Made by a program: the position numbers and the translations under genes. Under the pieces are notes generated by a model, which ran no database searches, was not told the DNA's origin, and saw only the letters and a list, made by a program, of their open reading frames with translations. From assembly GCF_000238375.3 (NCBI RefSeq), contig NZ_AHBZ03000014.1:558001-622000 (forward strand): 64,000 bases of DNA, written 5' to 3'. This DNA is from Pseudoalteromonas citrea (lineage in GTDB: Bacteria; Pseudomonadota; Gammaproteobacteria; Enterobacterales; Alteromonadaceae). Positions 56,340 to 64,000 of this stretch are shown piece after piece (within the stretch, counting starts at the first letter, position 1; each line of letters opens with the position of its first letter).

Positions 56340-56819
56340 TTATTTCCCCTTACTTTTGTCAATATACTGCTGCCCTACACCGACAACTACGGTGAGTCGA
56401 TGACGTGTACGAGTTCCATATTCAACCGTGGTACTAATCTCTGTTAAATTACACATAACTCCCTTGGAATATTTAAAAGATCTTGGGCAATTCAGCTGCT
56501 TTGAACCACTATTCAAGGCGCGCATCTCATTGTCCGTATTATGTTCGCCTGAAAATGTCTTATTTTGTTCTATCTCTAACTGTTGCGGAGACATCAAGAA
56601 GTGGTTCGCGCTATCAGGTCTGTTATTTTCATTTTGTATGACTCTTTGCACCTCGCCAATTAACAAGTTTTCAGCTTGCTCTCTTTCTTGCGCCGCGTTG
56701 GTTATTTTTAGGTCAATACTGCTGCTACTCATAAGCGTTACTGCAACCGCAGTCACGGCTACAATCATGACCATTGCTGTTACAAGTACAATACCTTGTT
56801 GTTTCTTCACATACTCCAT
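56340..56819 (-). CDS. pilX: minor pilin PilX
   Basis: A 159-residue pilin-like protein with a short leader MEYVKKQQG, cleaved before Ile10 of IVLVTAMVMIVAVTAVAVTL. The mature position 5 residue is not Glu, as is normal for PilX/GspK-type tip components. The rest is hydrophilic (EREQAENLLIGEVQRVI), matching the PilX N domain, and two cysteines are present (LNCPRSF, VMCNLTE). It overlaps pilW by 13 bases and precedes pilY1 by 1 base, so translation is tightly coupled. Confidence 0.88.
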   Translation of the reverse strand: MEYVKKQQGIVLVTAMVMIVAVTAVAVTLMSSSSIDLKITNAAQEREQAENLLIGEVQRVIQNENNRPDSANHFLMSPQQLEIEQNKTFSGEHNTDNEMRALNSGSKQLNCPRSFKYSKGVMCNLTEISTTVEYGTRTRHRLTVVVGVGQQYIDKSKGK

Positions 56820-57787
56820 GACATTGCCCCGTTTAACCGTATTGTCGTCGTAAAAACCGTGCGCCGGAAGTTATCCGCAAAAGTATGAGTGCGTCTATCT
56901 GGGTCGACCCCCAACGTGTAAGTTTGACTATTTAGCTGTAAGCCAGGATCGGGTTCCAATGCCCTTACAAGTAAGTATATTTGTACTGTTAAAACGCCAT
57001 CATCATTTTCCCAATCAGAAGTCGTCATATCCTGAGTACTACGGTAGGTATTCACACGGCCATCTGCGTCAGTATCTAAGCCAAAAACCAAGCGAAAATC
57101 TTCTATTCCCTCCATCACGGTTTCTACTTGCATGCCACTTGTACTCAATCTTAAACGTCTTAATATCGGTATATCTCGTGTCACATTATTAATTGTAAGC
57201 TCTTCGGTCGATATGAAGTATACATGGTGGCTGTATGGCCAAACTGTTGCGTTAACAGTAGGCAACGCAATCGTGCCAGCACCAGTTACGAACGAAGCCC
57301 TCTCTTGTTCAGCAATAAAATAATATCGATTTGAATCTGTCGCTGTAGACGCAACATCGATGGGGTTTCCTTCGAGTAGCTTTAATTGCAATACATCGGT
57401 GTCTTCAACACTATTCGAAACACACCCAAGTACATTAGAACCATCAGACACTTCCGCATAAATAGAGCGAAAATTAGAAGGCGTGGAGTCAGGAAAGCTG
57501 CCATTGTTAATACCACCAAAGCAGTCGCCACTTGGATTAGAAGGGCTCACGACGTTTGCAGCTGTAAACTCTTCGTCATAAAAAGTCCCCCAAAAACCCA
57601 CTTGCTCTATATCTCGCTGTAAAATAGAGAGCGCCAGCCTGCCAGTTTCTTGCATTTCTCCAATTGCCATTGTATCTCTCGTGGTCACTTTCATACTGAC
57701 ATAAGTGGCTATCACCCCCCCTAAGATCAGAGCGCCAATAAACATCGAAATCATTAATTCAAGAATTGAAAAACCAGTGCGTTTCAT
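56807..57787 (-). CDS. pilW: minor pilin PilW
   Basis: A 326-residue prepilin-like protein, larger than other minor pilins as is usual for PilW. The leader MKRTG is cleaved before Phe6 of FSILELMISMFIGALILGG, with Glu5 in the mature form. Typical PilW stretches are GEMQETGRLALSILQRDIEQ and VGFWGTF. A calcium-site-like DTDADGR occurs in the second half (VFGLDTDADGRV). Its start overlaps the pilV stop by one base. It is part of the pilV-W-X-Y1-E operon. Confidence 0.92.
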   Translation of the reverse strand: MKRTGFSILELMISMFIGALILGGVIATYVSMKVTTRDTMAIGEMQETGRLALSILQRDIEQVGFWGTFYDEEFTAANVVSPSNPSGDCFGGINNGSFPDSTPSNFRSIYAEVSDGSNVLGCVSNSVEDTDVLQLKLLEGNPIDVASTATDSNRYYFIAEQERASFVTGAGTIALPTVNATVWPYSHHVYFISTEELTINNVTRDIPILRRLRLSTSGMQVETVMEGIEDFRLVFGLDTDADGRVNTYRSTQDMTTSDWENDDGVLTVQIYLLVRALEPDPGLQLNSQTYTLGVDPDRRTHTFADNFRRTVFTTTIRLNGAMSWSM

Positions 57788-58341
57788 TAAACACCTCTTG
57801 CAAAAATAAACGTAGTCAGCACAACCAAACGTCGCTTATCATCATTGGTACCACAGCTAATACCTTTAATAGCATCAGTTGCTTTAATTTCTTGTCGACC
57901 TCGCCAAGTCACAACCACCTGTACATCAATTCCTTTACCTTGCGCATCAGCATCTAAGTCTATACATACGGTTGTATCATCCAACGTTCCTGTATTTTCT
58001 CTAGCACGAATCGCGTTTTTCCACTGCTCTAAATCAAGCGCAGCAATTGCAGAACTTGTACAGTCATTGCTAAAACACCTAAGCTGGGGGATTAAGTCCG
58101 TATCACTCGAAAAAGTAAGATCATAATTGCTCACTATGTCTGCGGAGTCATTCACTCTGATCCTTTGTAAAATGTCGTTTGCCAGAGCAACTGCCGCGGC
58201 GCGCTGCATTGAATCAAAGCTAGCTTGTTTAGCTTTCGCTTGCAGTGCAACTGCACCCAATAAACCAAAGCTCAACACCATAAAGGCGATGAGTACTTCT
58301 AGCAAAGTGAAACCTGCTTGTCGCTTATAAAGTTTTGCCAT
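57787..58341 (-). CDS. pilV: minor pilin PilV
   Basis: A type IV minor pilin of about 184 residues from the ATG at 58341. The leader MAKLYKRQAG is cleaved before Phe11 of FTLLEVLIAFMVLSFGLLGA; Glu5 of the mature form is present. QAKAKQASFDSMQRAAAVAL and LANDILQRIRVN are PilV-like. Two upstream in-frame ATGs (58365 and 58371) are possible but would give an unusual leader. Cysteines (LRCFSNDCTS, VCIDLDA, ISCGTND) suggest disulfides. It is the first gene of the minor-pilin operon and has LytTR-type direct repeats upstream. Confidence 0.9.
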   Translation of the reverse strand: MAKLYKRQAGFTLLEVLIAFMVLSFGLLGAVALQAKAKQASFDSMQRAAAVALANDILQRIRVNDSADIVSNYDLTFSSDTDLIPQLRCFSNDCTSSAIAALDLEQWKNAIRARENTGTLDDTTVCIDLDADAQGKGIDVQVVVTWRGRQEIKATDAIKGISCGTNDDKRRLVVLTTFIFARGV

Positions 58342-58412
58342 TGCAAATTCTCGTGATAATCCCATACTCATTAAGAATAAAATATTCAAAAAAATAGCTC
58401 AATGCGTAATTC

Positions 58413-58441
58413 CTTGAACGGTCAAAAAGTCTGACAAACGG
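58413..58441 (-). promoter_or_regulatory. candidate AlgR/LytTR binding repeats before pilV
   Basis: On the minus strand, CCGTTTGTC (58433-58441) and CCGTTCAAG (58413-58421) are direct repeats 20 bases apart, two helical turns. The first differs from the Pseudomonas AlgR site CCGTTCGTC at one base. They lie 72 to 100 bases before the pilV ATG and downstream of an AlgR-like gene. Confidence 0.5.
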
Positions 58442-58520
58442 CTGTTTTTTGATTTAAATAGGGTGAAAAATTAGAAATGAGTGTGTGAAAAGGTGTAATG
58501 AAAACCGTGTGAAGTCCGAG

Positions 58521-59189
58521 CTAGATTAAAGCTTTTACCTCTTTGACAGCCCTTCGGCTAACGGGTAACTGTTCCGGAAACCCTTTAATCGTTACCATAG
58601 CCCCACCAGAGACTTGATGGGCAATCGAGTCAATGGCATCGCGTTTAACTAAAGTATGCCTGTGTATTTGAATAAAATCTTGTGGGTAATGTGCTAACAA
58701 GTACTTTAAGCTATGATCCACCATAGCTTCGCCTCCTTCAAACCAGATATGAGTATATTTATCATCTGCTTGCGCAACTAATACCTCTGAAATGTTTACT
58801 GAACGCGTCTCGCCCGCCAATTGGTATTGTAATTTTGGTGTATATAACCGAGACATCACTGCAGTTAGCTGCTCTAGTTGCACTGGTTTCACTAAGTAAC
58901 CCGCAGCAAAAACATGAAACGCATCTAACGCGAATTCAGCATGTGCTGTCACAAACACAACTTTGACATCAGGATGTGAACCATTAAGCTGTTTCGCGAC
59001 ATCGATACCACTCATTCCTGGCATATCAATATCGAGCAGTAAAATCGTTGGCTTACACTTATCTACTAAATCTAAGACTTGTGTACCATGTTCAGCAGAC
59101 CCCACAAACTCAAAGCCACCTAGCTTATCCATCAATCTACTAATTCTTTGGCGTGCAAGCGGCTCATCATCAGCTACTAAGTACTTCAT
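58521..59189 (-). CDS. AlgR-like LytTR response regulator
   Basis: A 222-residue two-domain regulator. The receiver (1-118) has LVADDEPLARQRI, phospho-Asp53 in LLLDIDMPGMSG, VFVTAHAEFAL and a Lys in YLVKPV. The LytTR DNA-binding domain (about 125-222) has QADDKYTHIWFEGGEAMVD, FIQIHRHTLVKRDAI and LPVSRRAVKEVKAL. It overlaps the upstream kinase gene by 4 bases and lies directly before the minor-pilin operon. In Pseudomonas, AlgZ/AlgR activates exactly that operon, so the same role is inferred here. Confidence 0.9.
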   Translation of the reverse strand: MKYLVADDEPLARQRISRLMDKLGGFEFVGSAEHGTQVLDLVDKCKPTILLLDIDMPGMSGIDVAKQLNGSHPDVKVVFVTAHAEFALDAFHVFAAGYLVKPVQLEQLTAVMSRLYTPKLQYQLAGETRSVNISEVLVAQADDKYTHIWFEGGEAMVDHSLKYLLAHYPQDFIQIHRHTLVKRDAIDSIAHQVSGGAMVTIKGFPEQLPVSRRAVKEVKALI

Positions 59190-60208
59190 CTTTTGGCCTC
59201 ACAAGGCAATACCAAGGCAACTCGATACTGCTCATTCGTCTGTTGTACATCGAGCTTTGCACTATCACCATAAAGCAACGCTAATCGCTCTTTAATATTT
59301 CTCTGTGCAATCCCCTGACCTTTGTGTTTTGACACTCTCTCTCCAATTGAGTTAGTCACAACAATGGTTACTCGTTCAGTGGCAAACGTCACCTCAACGG
59401 TGATAATACCGCCAGCAATACTGCCTTCAATACCATAATTAACCGAGTTTTCAACCAGAGGCTGAATCGTTAACACCGGTACTTGAATATCCGGTAAGTT
59501 AGCTGGTAAAAACCAATCGACCTGCATCTTATTTGCGAATCGCCATGTCTCTAACTCAATGTACTTTTTTGATAACGCCAACTCCTCAGTCAAAGACACA
59601 AACTGATTTGGATGCAACGCACACCGAGACAAGTTTGCTAGCGTCAATACAGCCTGCTCAGCGGCATCTGAGTCTTGCTGGGTCAATTCAGCAATGGTAT
59701 TTAAACTATTGTAAAGGAAGTGTGGTCGAATTCGTGCGTGTAATGCATCTAACTCTAATCGAGAAAGTGTCGCAATCGTCGTAACTTTGTCACGAAAGAT
59801 AACCATGAAGTGTAAAAATAACAGCGTTACAAATAAACAAATCGCGTTATTTTTAGCGACAAATGACCAATCTAGAAGATGGCTGTTAGCAACTTCGAAT
59901 AGTGTTACCCCCAAGCTCATTACGAAAGTAATAATTTGAAAGACACTAACAATAACAAGGTACTCGATTGTCCCTGTGTAGTTACTTATATATGGTCGTA
60001 ACAGCGATAAAACAGTAAAACCAATTGCACTTACACAATGGACAAATAAACTAATGATCCCTAAACGAACCCAGATAGATTCATAGCTCATAGGAGAAAA
60101 CGCAAGGAGTAATGCTAGGATTTGAGAGGCGACTAGCATCGCTAGCACGCCTCGCTCAGTGACTATCGCTGGGAGCAGTCCATTTGATAAATCAGGTGAC
60201 TTATACAT
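59186..60208 (-). CDS. AlgZ/LytS-type sensor histidine kinase
   Basis: A 340-residue membrane kinase with four hydrophobic segments in the first 145 residues (MLVASQILALLLAF, LGIISLFVHCVSAIGFTVL, VSVFQIITFVMSLGVTLFEV, NAICLFVTLLFLHFMVIF). The His_kinase domain has the phospho-acceptor His in IRPHFLYNSLNTIAE near residue 160. The GHKL ATPase part has LTIQPLVENSVNYG and GQGIAQRNIKERL. This layout is that of AlgZ/FimS. It is 14 bases downstream of ispH and overlaps the LytTR regulator, so the pair may be read through from the ileS-lspA-fkpB-ispH operon. Confidence 0.9.
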   Translation of the reverse strand: MYKSPDLSNGLLPAIVTERGVLAMLVASQILALLLAFSPMSYESIWVRLGIISLFVHCVSAIGFTVLSLLRPYISNYTGTIEYLVIVSVFQIITFVMSLGVTLFEVANSHLLDWSFVAKNNAICLFVTLLFLHFMVIFRDKVTTIATLSRLELDALHARIRPHFLYNSLNTIAELTQQDSDAAEQAVLTLANLSRCALHPNQFVSLTEELALSKKYIELETWRFANKMQVDWFLPANLPDIQVPVLTIQPLVENSVNYGIEGSIAGGIITVEVTFATERVTIVVTNSIGERVSKHKGQGIAQRNIKERLALLYGDSAKLDVQQTNEQYRVALVLPCEAKR

Positions 60209-60222
60209 GGCTGCGTTCTTTG

Positions 60223-61152
60223 CTAACGTAGTTCGATAGGCACAGCAAAGACAACACTTTCTTCTTCGCCAGGGTTCTCAACCACAGTTTTACCACCCAG
60301 TTCTTTTAAACGTGTAATAACCTGTTGAACTAATACCTCAGGTGCTGACGCCCCCGCAGTAACACCTACGGTGCCAATTTTATTAAACCAACTTTCATTC
60401 ATACTACTGGCATCATCAATAAGGTATGATGTGGTACCCATTTTGTCGGCAAGTTCACGTAATCGATTTGAGTTAGAGCTATTCTTTGCACCCACAACCA
60501 AAAGTACATCTACTTTATCTGCTAAGTCTCGCACTGCATCTTGTCGATTTTGTGTCGCATAGCAAATATCATCTTTACGCGGTCCATGTATCTGCGGGAA
60601 CTTACTCCTGAGCGCATCGATCACATCAGCGGTATCGTCGACAGACAAAGTAGTTTGACTACAGTAAAATACATTACTCGGGTCTTTTATCTCTAGTTCG
60701 CTCACATCTTCTGGTGTCTCTACAAGATAAATACCACCGTCATCATTGGCATACTGCCCCATAGTCCCCTCAACTTCTGGGTGACCGTGGTGGCCTATCA
60801 AGATACATTCTGTGCCCTTACGACTCGCTCGTGTCACTTCCATATGAACTTTAGTTACTAATGGACACGTTGCATCAAACACTTTCAGCTCACGCCGTTT
60901 TGCTTCTTGACGTACTTGCTGAGAAACACCATGTGCACTAAAAATAACAATGCTATCATCAGGTACTTGGTGTAACTCTTCCACAAATACCGCACCACGT
61001 GCTTTTAAGCCATTTACAACATATTTATTGTGAACAACTTCATGGCGGACGTATATCGGGCTTTCAAAAATATCTAATGCGCGCTCCACGATACTTATGG
61101 CACGGTCTACGCCTGCACAAAAGCCCCTTGGGTTAGCTAACAAGATATCCAT
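60223..61152 (-). CDS. ispH: 4-hydroxy-3-methylbut-2-enyl diphosphate reductase
   Basis: IspH is the last enzyme of the MEP isoprenoid pathway. It uses an iron-sulfur cluster to reduce HMBPP to IPP and DMAPP. It has 309 residues (E. coli 316). The cluster cysteines are Cys12 ([10 protein letters not shown]), the Cys in [11 protein letters not shown] near 96 and the Cys in [11 protein letters not shown] near 197. [22 protein letters not shown] and [10 protein letters not shown] supply the active site. Its start overlaps the fkpB stop by one base. It belongs to the ileS-lspA-fkpB-ispH operon. Confidence 0.98.
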   Translation of the reverse strand: MDILLANPRGFCAGVDRAISIVERALDIFESPIYVRHEVVHNKYVVNGLKARGAVFVEELHQVPDDSIVIFSAHGVSQQVRQEAKRRELKVFDATCPLVTKVHMEVTRASRKGTECILIGHHGHPEVEGTMGQYANDDGGIYLVETPEDVSELEIKDPSNVFYCSQTTLSVDDTADVIDALRSKFPQIHGPRKDDICYATQNRQDAVRDLADKVDVLLVVGAKNSSNSNRLRELADKMGTTSYLIDDASSMNESWFNKIGTVGVTAGASAPEVLVQQVITRLKELGGKTVVENPGEEESVVFAVPIELR

Positions 61153-61592
61153 TAGTTACTCACCTCAAGAATATCCACTTCAAATGTTACTTTTTGGCCT
61201 GCCAGAGGGTGATTAAAATCAACCGTCACAGAGTCCCCTGCAACATCACGCACAAGACCAGGTAAATCAGTGCCATCAGGTTGTGTAAAGGCAATAATAC
61301 TGCCTACTTCAGCAGGGGTATCAGCGCCAAACTTACTACGATCAACATAGTAGATATTATCAGGGTTAGGCTGACCAAAAGCATCTTCAGGTTCAAGTTC
61401 GAACGATTTACTGTCACCAACCACTAAGCCTAACAAACATTTTTCAAAGTTTTCAGTTAAGCTGCCATCGCCCATAAATAGCTTTGCCGGCTTGTTATGT
61501 ACTTTAGTCGAGTCTGCTGCTGAGCCATCTTCAAGCTTTATTGAAAAATGAAAAAGCACCTCAGACTGAGAGCCTATAACTTGTTCACTCAC
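61152..61592 (-). CDS. fkpB: FKBP-type peptidyl-prolyl isomerase FkpB (SlpA)
   Basis: A 146-residue SlyD-like FKBP (E. coli SlpA 149). The FKBP part starts [17 protein letters not shown] and resumes near the end with [21 protein letters not shown]; the insert-in-flap domain lies between ([19 protein letters not shown]). It is a cytoplasmic chaperone and prolyl isomerase of weak activity; its clients are not known. It overlaps lspA by 4 bases and ispH by 1, so translation is coupled within the operon. Confidence 0.95.
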   Translation of the reverse strand: MSEQVIGSQSEVLFHFSIKLEDGSAADSTKVHNKPAKLFMGDGSLTENFEKCLLGLVVGDSKSFELEPEDAFGQPNPDNIYYVDRSKFGADTPAEVGSIIAFTQPDGTDLPGLVRDVAGDSVTVDFNHPLAGQKVTFEVDILEVSN

Positions 61593-62089
61593 GCTTTTTT
61601 CTCCTGAGAAGAATCACCCTTAAAGGCATCAAATAATAATAGACCCGCACCACCTACAATCGCCATATCCGCAACATTAAAAGCAGGATAATGCCAGTTT
61701 TGATAGTAAAAGTGCAAAAAGTCAATCACGTAACCATGCACTAATCTGTCGACTAAATTCCCAATCGCGCCAGCTAACACAAGCGAATATGCACCGCATA
61801 AAACCCAGTTGTTGGCTGGTAGCTTACGTAGCCAAAATAGCAATAGTGCACTGATTGCCACCGCAATACTGCTCAAAAACCAACGTTGCCAACCGCCCGC
61901 TTCACTTAAAAAGCTAAACGCAGCACCATAGTTATGCATATAGGTAAAGTTGAAAAAGGGTAGCAACTCGATTGATTCATAGAGCTTCATACTATCCATG
62001 ACGGCTGCTTTGGTAACATAGTCTACTGCAAATAGCAGTAGACTTAGCCATAACCAAACTAAACCACTTTTTTGAGTTGAGTCGGTCAC
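61589..62089 (-). CDS. lspA: lipoprotein signal peptidase
   Basis: LspA is the inner-membrane aspartyl protease that removes signal peptides from prolipoproteins after lipidation. The 166-residue protein has four hydrophobic helices. The two catalytic aspartates are in NLVDRLVHGYVIDFL and FNVADMAIVGG, both intact. NFTYMHNYGAAFSFL is another family motif. It is 9 bases downstream of ileS. Its substrates in this window include BamD and the SLT lipoprotein. Confidence 0.97.
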   Translation of the reverse strand: MTDSTQKSGLVWLWLSLLLFAVDYVTKAAVMDSMKLYESIELLPFFNFTYMHNYGAAFSFLSEAGGWQRWFLSSIAVAISALLLFWLRKLPANNWVLCGAYSLVLAGAIGNLVDRLVHGYVIDFLHFYYQNWHYPAFNVADMAIVGGAGLLLFDAFKGDSSQEKKA

Positions 62090-62098
62090 ATTATACTC

Positions 62099-64000
62099 CT
62101 ATGCAAACTGACGCTGTTCACCGTCACCTTCAACATTGGTAATACACCGACCACAAATGTCTGAGTGCGCTTCATTCGTACCAACATCATCACAGTAATG
62201 CCAACAACGTTCACATTTTTTAGCATCCGTTGCAGCAACACTAATAAACAACCCCTCAATTTCAGAGGCAATTGCATCATCAGGTTTATTCTCGACAGGT
62301 GCAACATCAACTTTTGACGTTAATAAAACAAAACGTAGTTCATCACCTAATTTATTCAACGCTTCAGCTAAATCGCCATGAGTGTAAAGCGTCACTTCTG
62401 CTTGTAGTGTTGCACCAATGACTTCTTCCTTACGCGCATTTTCTAGCACTCGGTTTACTTCATCACGAACAGCTAGCACACCCTGCCAATAATCGTTATC
62501 TAGCTTACCTTCACTGACGTCATTTAGGCCTTCATACCATACATCGGTAAATACAAATTCACTGCGTTCGCCAGGTAATGCTTGCCAAATTTCTTGTGCT
62601 GTAAAGCTCATGATAGGTGCCATCCAACGCGTCATTGCTTCTGCGATATGATAAAGCGCAGATTGACATGAACGACGTGCATGACTATCACTCTTTGCTG
62701 TGTACTGACGATCTTTAATCACATCTAGATAGAATGAACCAAGTTCACCGGTACAGAAGTTCATTAGCTTCTGAGTCACTACCAGCATTTGGTAGTTATC
62801 ATACGCTTCTAAAATCTCTGTTTGCAGTTGTGCTGCACGAGAAACAATCCAACGATCCAACTCAACCATATCATCAACAGCAACTAAGTCTGTTGCTGGA
62901 TTGAAGCCACTTAAATTAGACAGTAAATAACGACTGGTGTTACGGATACGACGGTAGCGATCAGCAGAACGTTTAAATATTTCATCTGATACCGTCATTT
63001 CCGCGGTGTAATCCGTTGATGCCACCCATAAGCGTAAAATATCTGCACCAAGTTTATTCATGATGTTCTGTGGTGAAATCACGTTGCCTAATGACTTTGA
63101 CATTTTACGGCCATTTTCATCGACAGTGAAACCATGTGTCAGGACTTGCTTATATGGGGCATGACCATTGATCGCAACAGAAGTCATCATTGATGACATG
63201 AACCACCCTCTATGCTGATCTGAGCCTTCAAGATATAAATCAGCAGGGCCCGTCAGCTCTTCTCGTGCATCGACTACACACGCATGCGATACACCCGAGT
63301 CGAACCATACATCTAAAGTGTCTTGCACTTTCATGTATTGCTCAGCATCTTTACCTAAAAGGGTCGCCGGGTCTAAGTCATACCACGCTTGAATACCTTT
63401 GCCTTCAACCATGACCGCTACTTGCTCGATAAACGTTTCTGTATCTGGGTGTAATGCACCAGTATCTTTATCTACAAATAAAGCAATTGGCACACCCCAA
63501 GTACGCTGACGAGAAATACACCAGTCAGGACGCCCTTCGACCATATTTGCAATACGATTTTCACCCCATTCTGGCAACCACTGTGTCTTGGCGATTTCGT
63601 TTAAAGAGTCTTGGCGTAAATTAGCCTGATCCATGCTCACAAACCACTGCGGTGTTGCACGGAAAATAATTGGCGTTTTATGGCGCCAACAATGTGGGTA
63701 ACTATGCTGCAATGCATGGTGGTGCATCAAAGCACCTTTTTCAGTCAGTACTTCAATTACACTCGCATTCGCTTTAAACACATGTTGACCGCCAAACAAT
63801 GGCGTGTCTGGGAAGTAAACACCATTTGCACCAACAGGGTTTGCCACTTCTAACCCATATGCTAAACCTGCGCTGAAATCTTCTTGACCGTGGCCCGGGG
63901 CTGTATGTACAACACCAGTACCTGATTCTGTCGTCACATGCTCGGCTAAAATTACTGGCACATCAAAGTCATAAAATGGGTGCGCAACTCTCAGGTTCTC
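62099..64000 (-). CDS. ileS: isoleucyl-tRNA synthetase (5' part outside window)
   Basis: About 634 C-terminal residues of a class I aminoacyl-tRNA synthetase. The frame stays open through the right edge, so roughly the first third, including HIGH, is missing. What is visible is the end of the editing (CP1) domain ([17 protein letters not shown]), [13 protein letters not shown], and the KMSKS signature ([15 protein letters not shown]). The anticodon-binding region follows. The C-terminal zinc finger has cysteines CERCWHYC and CGRCI. It is upstream of lspA in the conserved operon. Its internal GTG near 63961 is not the real start. Confidence 0.97.
   Translation of the reverse strand, partial: ENLRVAHPFYDFDVPVILAEHVTTESGTGVVHTAPGHGQEDFSAGLAYGLEVANPVGANGVYFPDTPLFGGQHVFKANASVIEVLTEKGALMHHHALQHSYPHCWRHKTPIIFRATPQWFVSMDQANLRQDSLNEIAKTQWLPEWGENRIANMVEGRPDWCISRQRTWGVPIALFVDKDTGALHPDTETFIEQVAVMVEGKGIQAWYDLDPATLLGKDAEQYMKVQDTLDVWFDSGVSHACVVDAREELTGPADLYLEGSDQHRGWFMSSMMTSVAINGHAPYKQVLTHGFTVDENGRKMSKSLGNVISPQNIMNKLGADILRLWVASTDYTAEMTVSDEIFKRSADRYRRIRNTSRYLLSNLSGFNPATDLVAVDDMVELDRWIVSRAAQLQTEILEAYDNYQMLVVTQKLMNFCTGELGSFYLDVIKDRQYTAKSDSHARRSCQSALYHIAEAMTRWMAPIMSFTAQEIWQALPGERSEFVFTDVWYEGLNDVSEGKLDNDYWQGVLAVRDEVNRVLENARKEEVIGATLQAEVTLYTHGDLAEALNKLGDELRFVLLTSKVDVAPVENKPDDAIASEIEGLFISVAATDAKKCERCWHYCDDVGTNEAHSDICGRCITNVEGDGEQRQFA

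Noticed and set aside
63959-63961. GTG near the right edge as the ileS start
   Set aside because: The frame remains open to the window end with conserved synthetase sequence, and the HIGH motif is missing. The gene continues beyond the window.

Overview
The window looks like chromosomal core sequence from a marine gammaproteobacterium of the Alteromonadales, most probably Pseudoalteromonas or a close relative. This rests on moderately low GC, gammaproteobacterial gene orders (tig-clpP-clpX-lon-hupB-ppiD; rpsP-rimM-trmD-rplS next to ffh; ileS-lspA-fkpB-ispH), and protein sequences close to, but clearly distinct from, the E. coli versions. No phage, insertion sequence with a transposase, CRISPR array, rRNA or resistance island is visible. 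Both window edges cut genes: barA on the left (N-terminus missing) and ileS on the right (N-terminus missing).

Layout. 1-4.7 kb: barA sensor kinase, mscS channel, gloA2-like VOC protein and a DUF1232 protein. 4.7-13.3 kb: protein quality control block on the minus strand (tig, clpP, clpX, lon, hupB, ppiD), with a heat-shock type promoter before lon. 13.6-14.1 kb: minus-strand tRNA operon (Pro-Arg-His-Pro-Pro) with a near-consensus sigma70 promoter. 14.4-20 kb: folD, a small coiled-coil hypothetical, aroC, prmB, divergent smrB, a tandem receiver protein, and two small secreted or membrane ORFs behind a sigma54-like promoter. 20-25.2 kb: peroxiredoxin, a MITE-like inverted repeat, fadR/dsbB, comEA-like, LexA-controlled yebG and aspC. 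25.3-31.6 kb: GAF protein, a CrsR/CrsA-like partner-switch pair, yciH, and a large GGDEF/EAL protein. 31.8-34.3 kb: pheL-attenuator-pheA convergent with tyrA, which has TyrR-like boxes. 34.4-40.4 kb: rplS-trmD-rimM-rpsP, ffh, ypjD, corB. 40.5-45.8 kb: SLT lipoprotein, a tandem pair of candidate small RNAs, gshA, a quinone-oxidoreductase-like enzyme and a PAS chemoreceptor. 45.9-51.6 kb: clpB (sigma32-like promoter), pgeF, rluD, divergent bamD, glnB. 51.7-64 kb: two FimT/GspH pseudopilins convergent with a pilV-W-X-Y1-E minor-pilin operon, an AlgR/AlgZ-type regulator pair, then ispH-fkpB-lspA-ileS.

Functional themes are proteostasis (ClpXP, Lon, ClpB, trigger factor, PpiD, SmrB, DsbB, BamD), translation (L19, S16, TrmD, RimM, Ffh, tRNAs, IleS, RluD, PrmB), aromatic amino-acid synthesis (AroC, PheA, TyrA, AspC), and sensory or surface functions (BarA, CrsR/A, c-di-GMP, chemoreceptor, type IV pili).

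The most interesting unexplained signals are the paralogous small-RNA-like transcription units at about 41.1-41.6 kb, the sigma54-like promoter with two tiny genes at 19.7-20.1 kb, the MITE-like element at 21.0-21.2 kb, and LytTR-type direct repeats before the minor-pilin operon. All are read by eye; no database search or folding was run.
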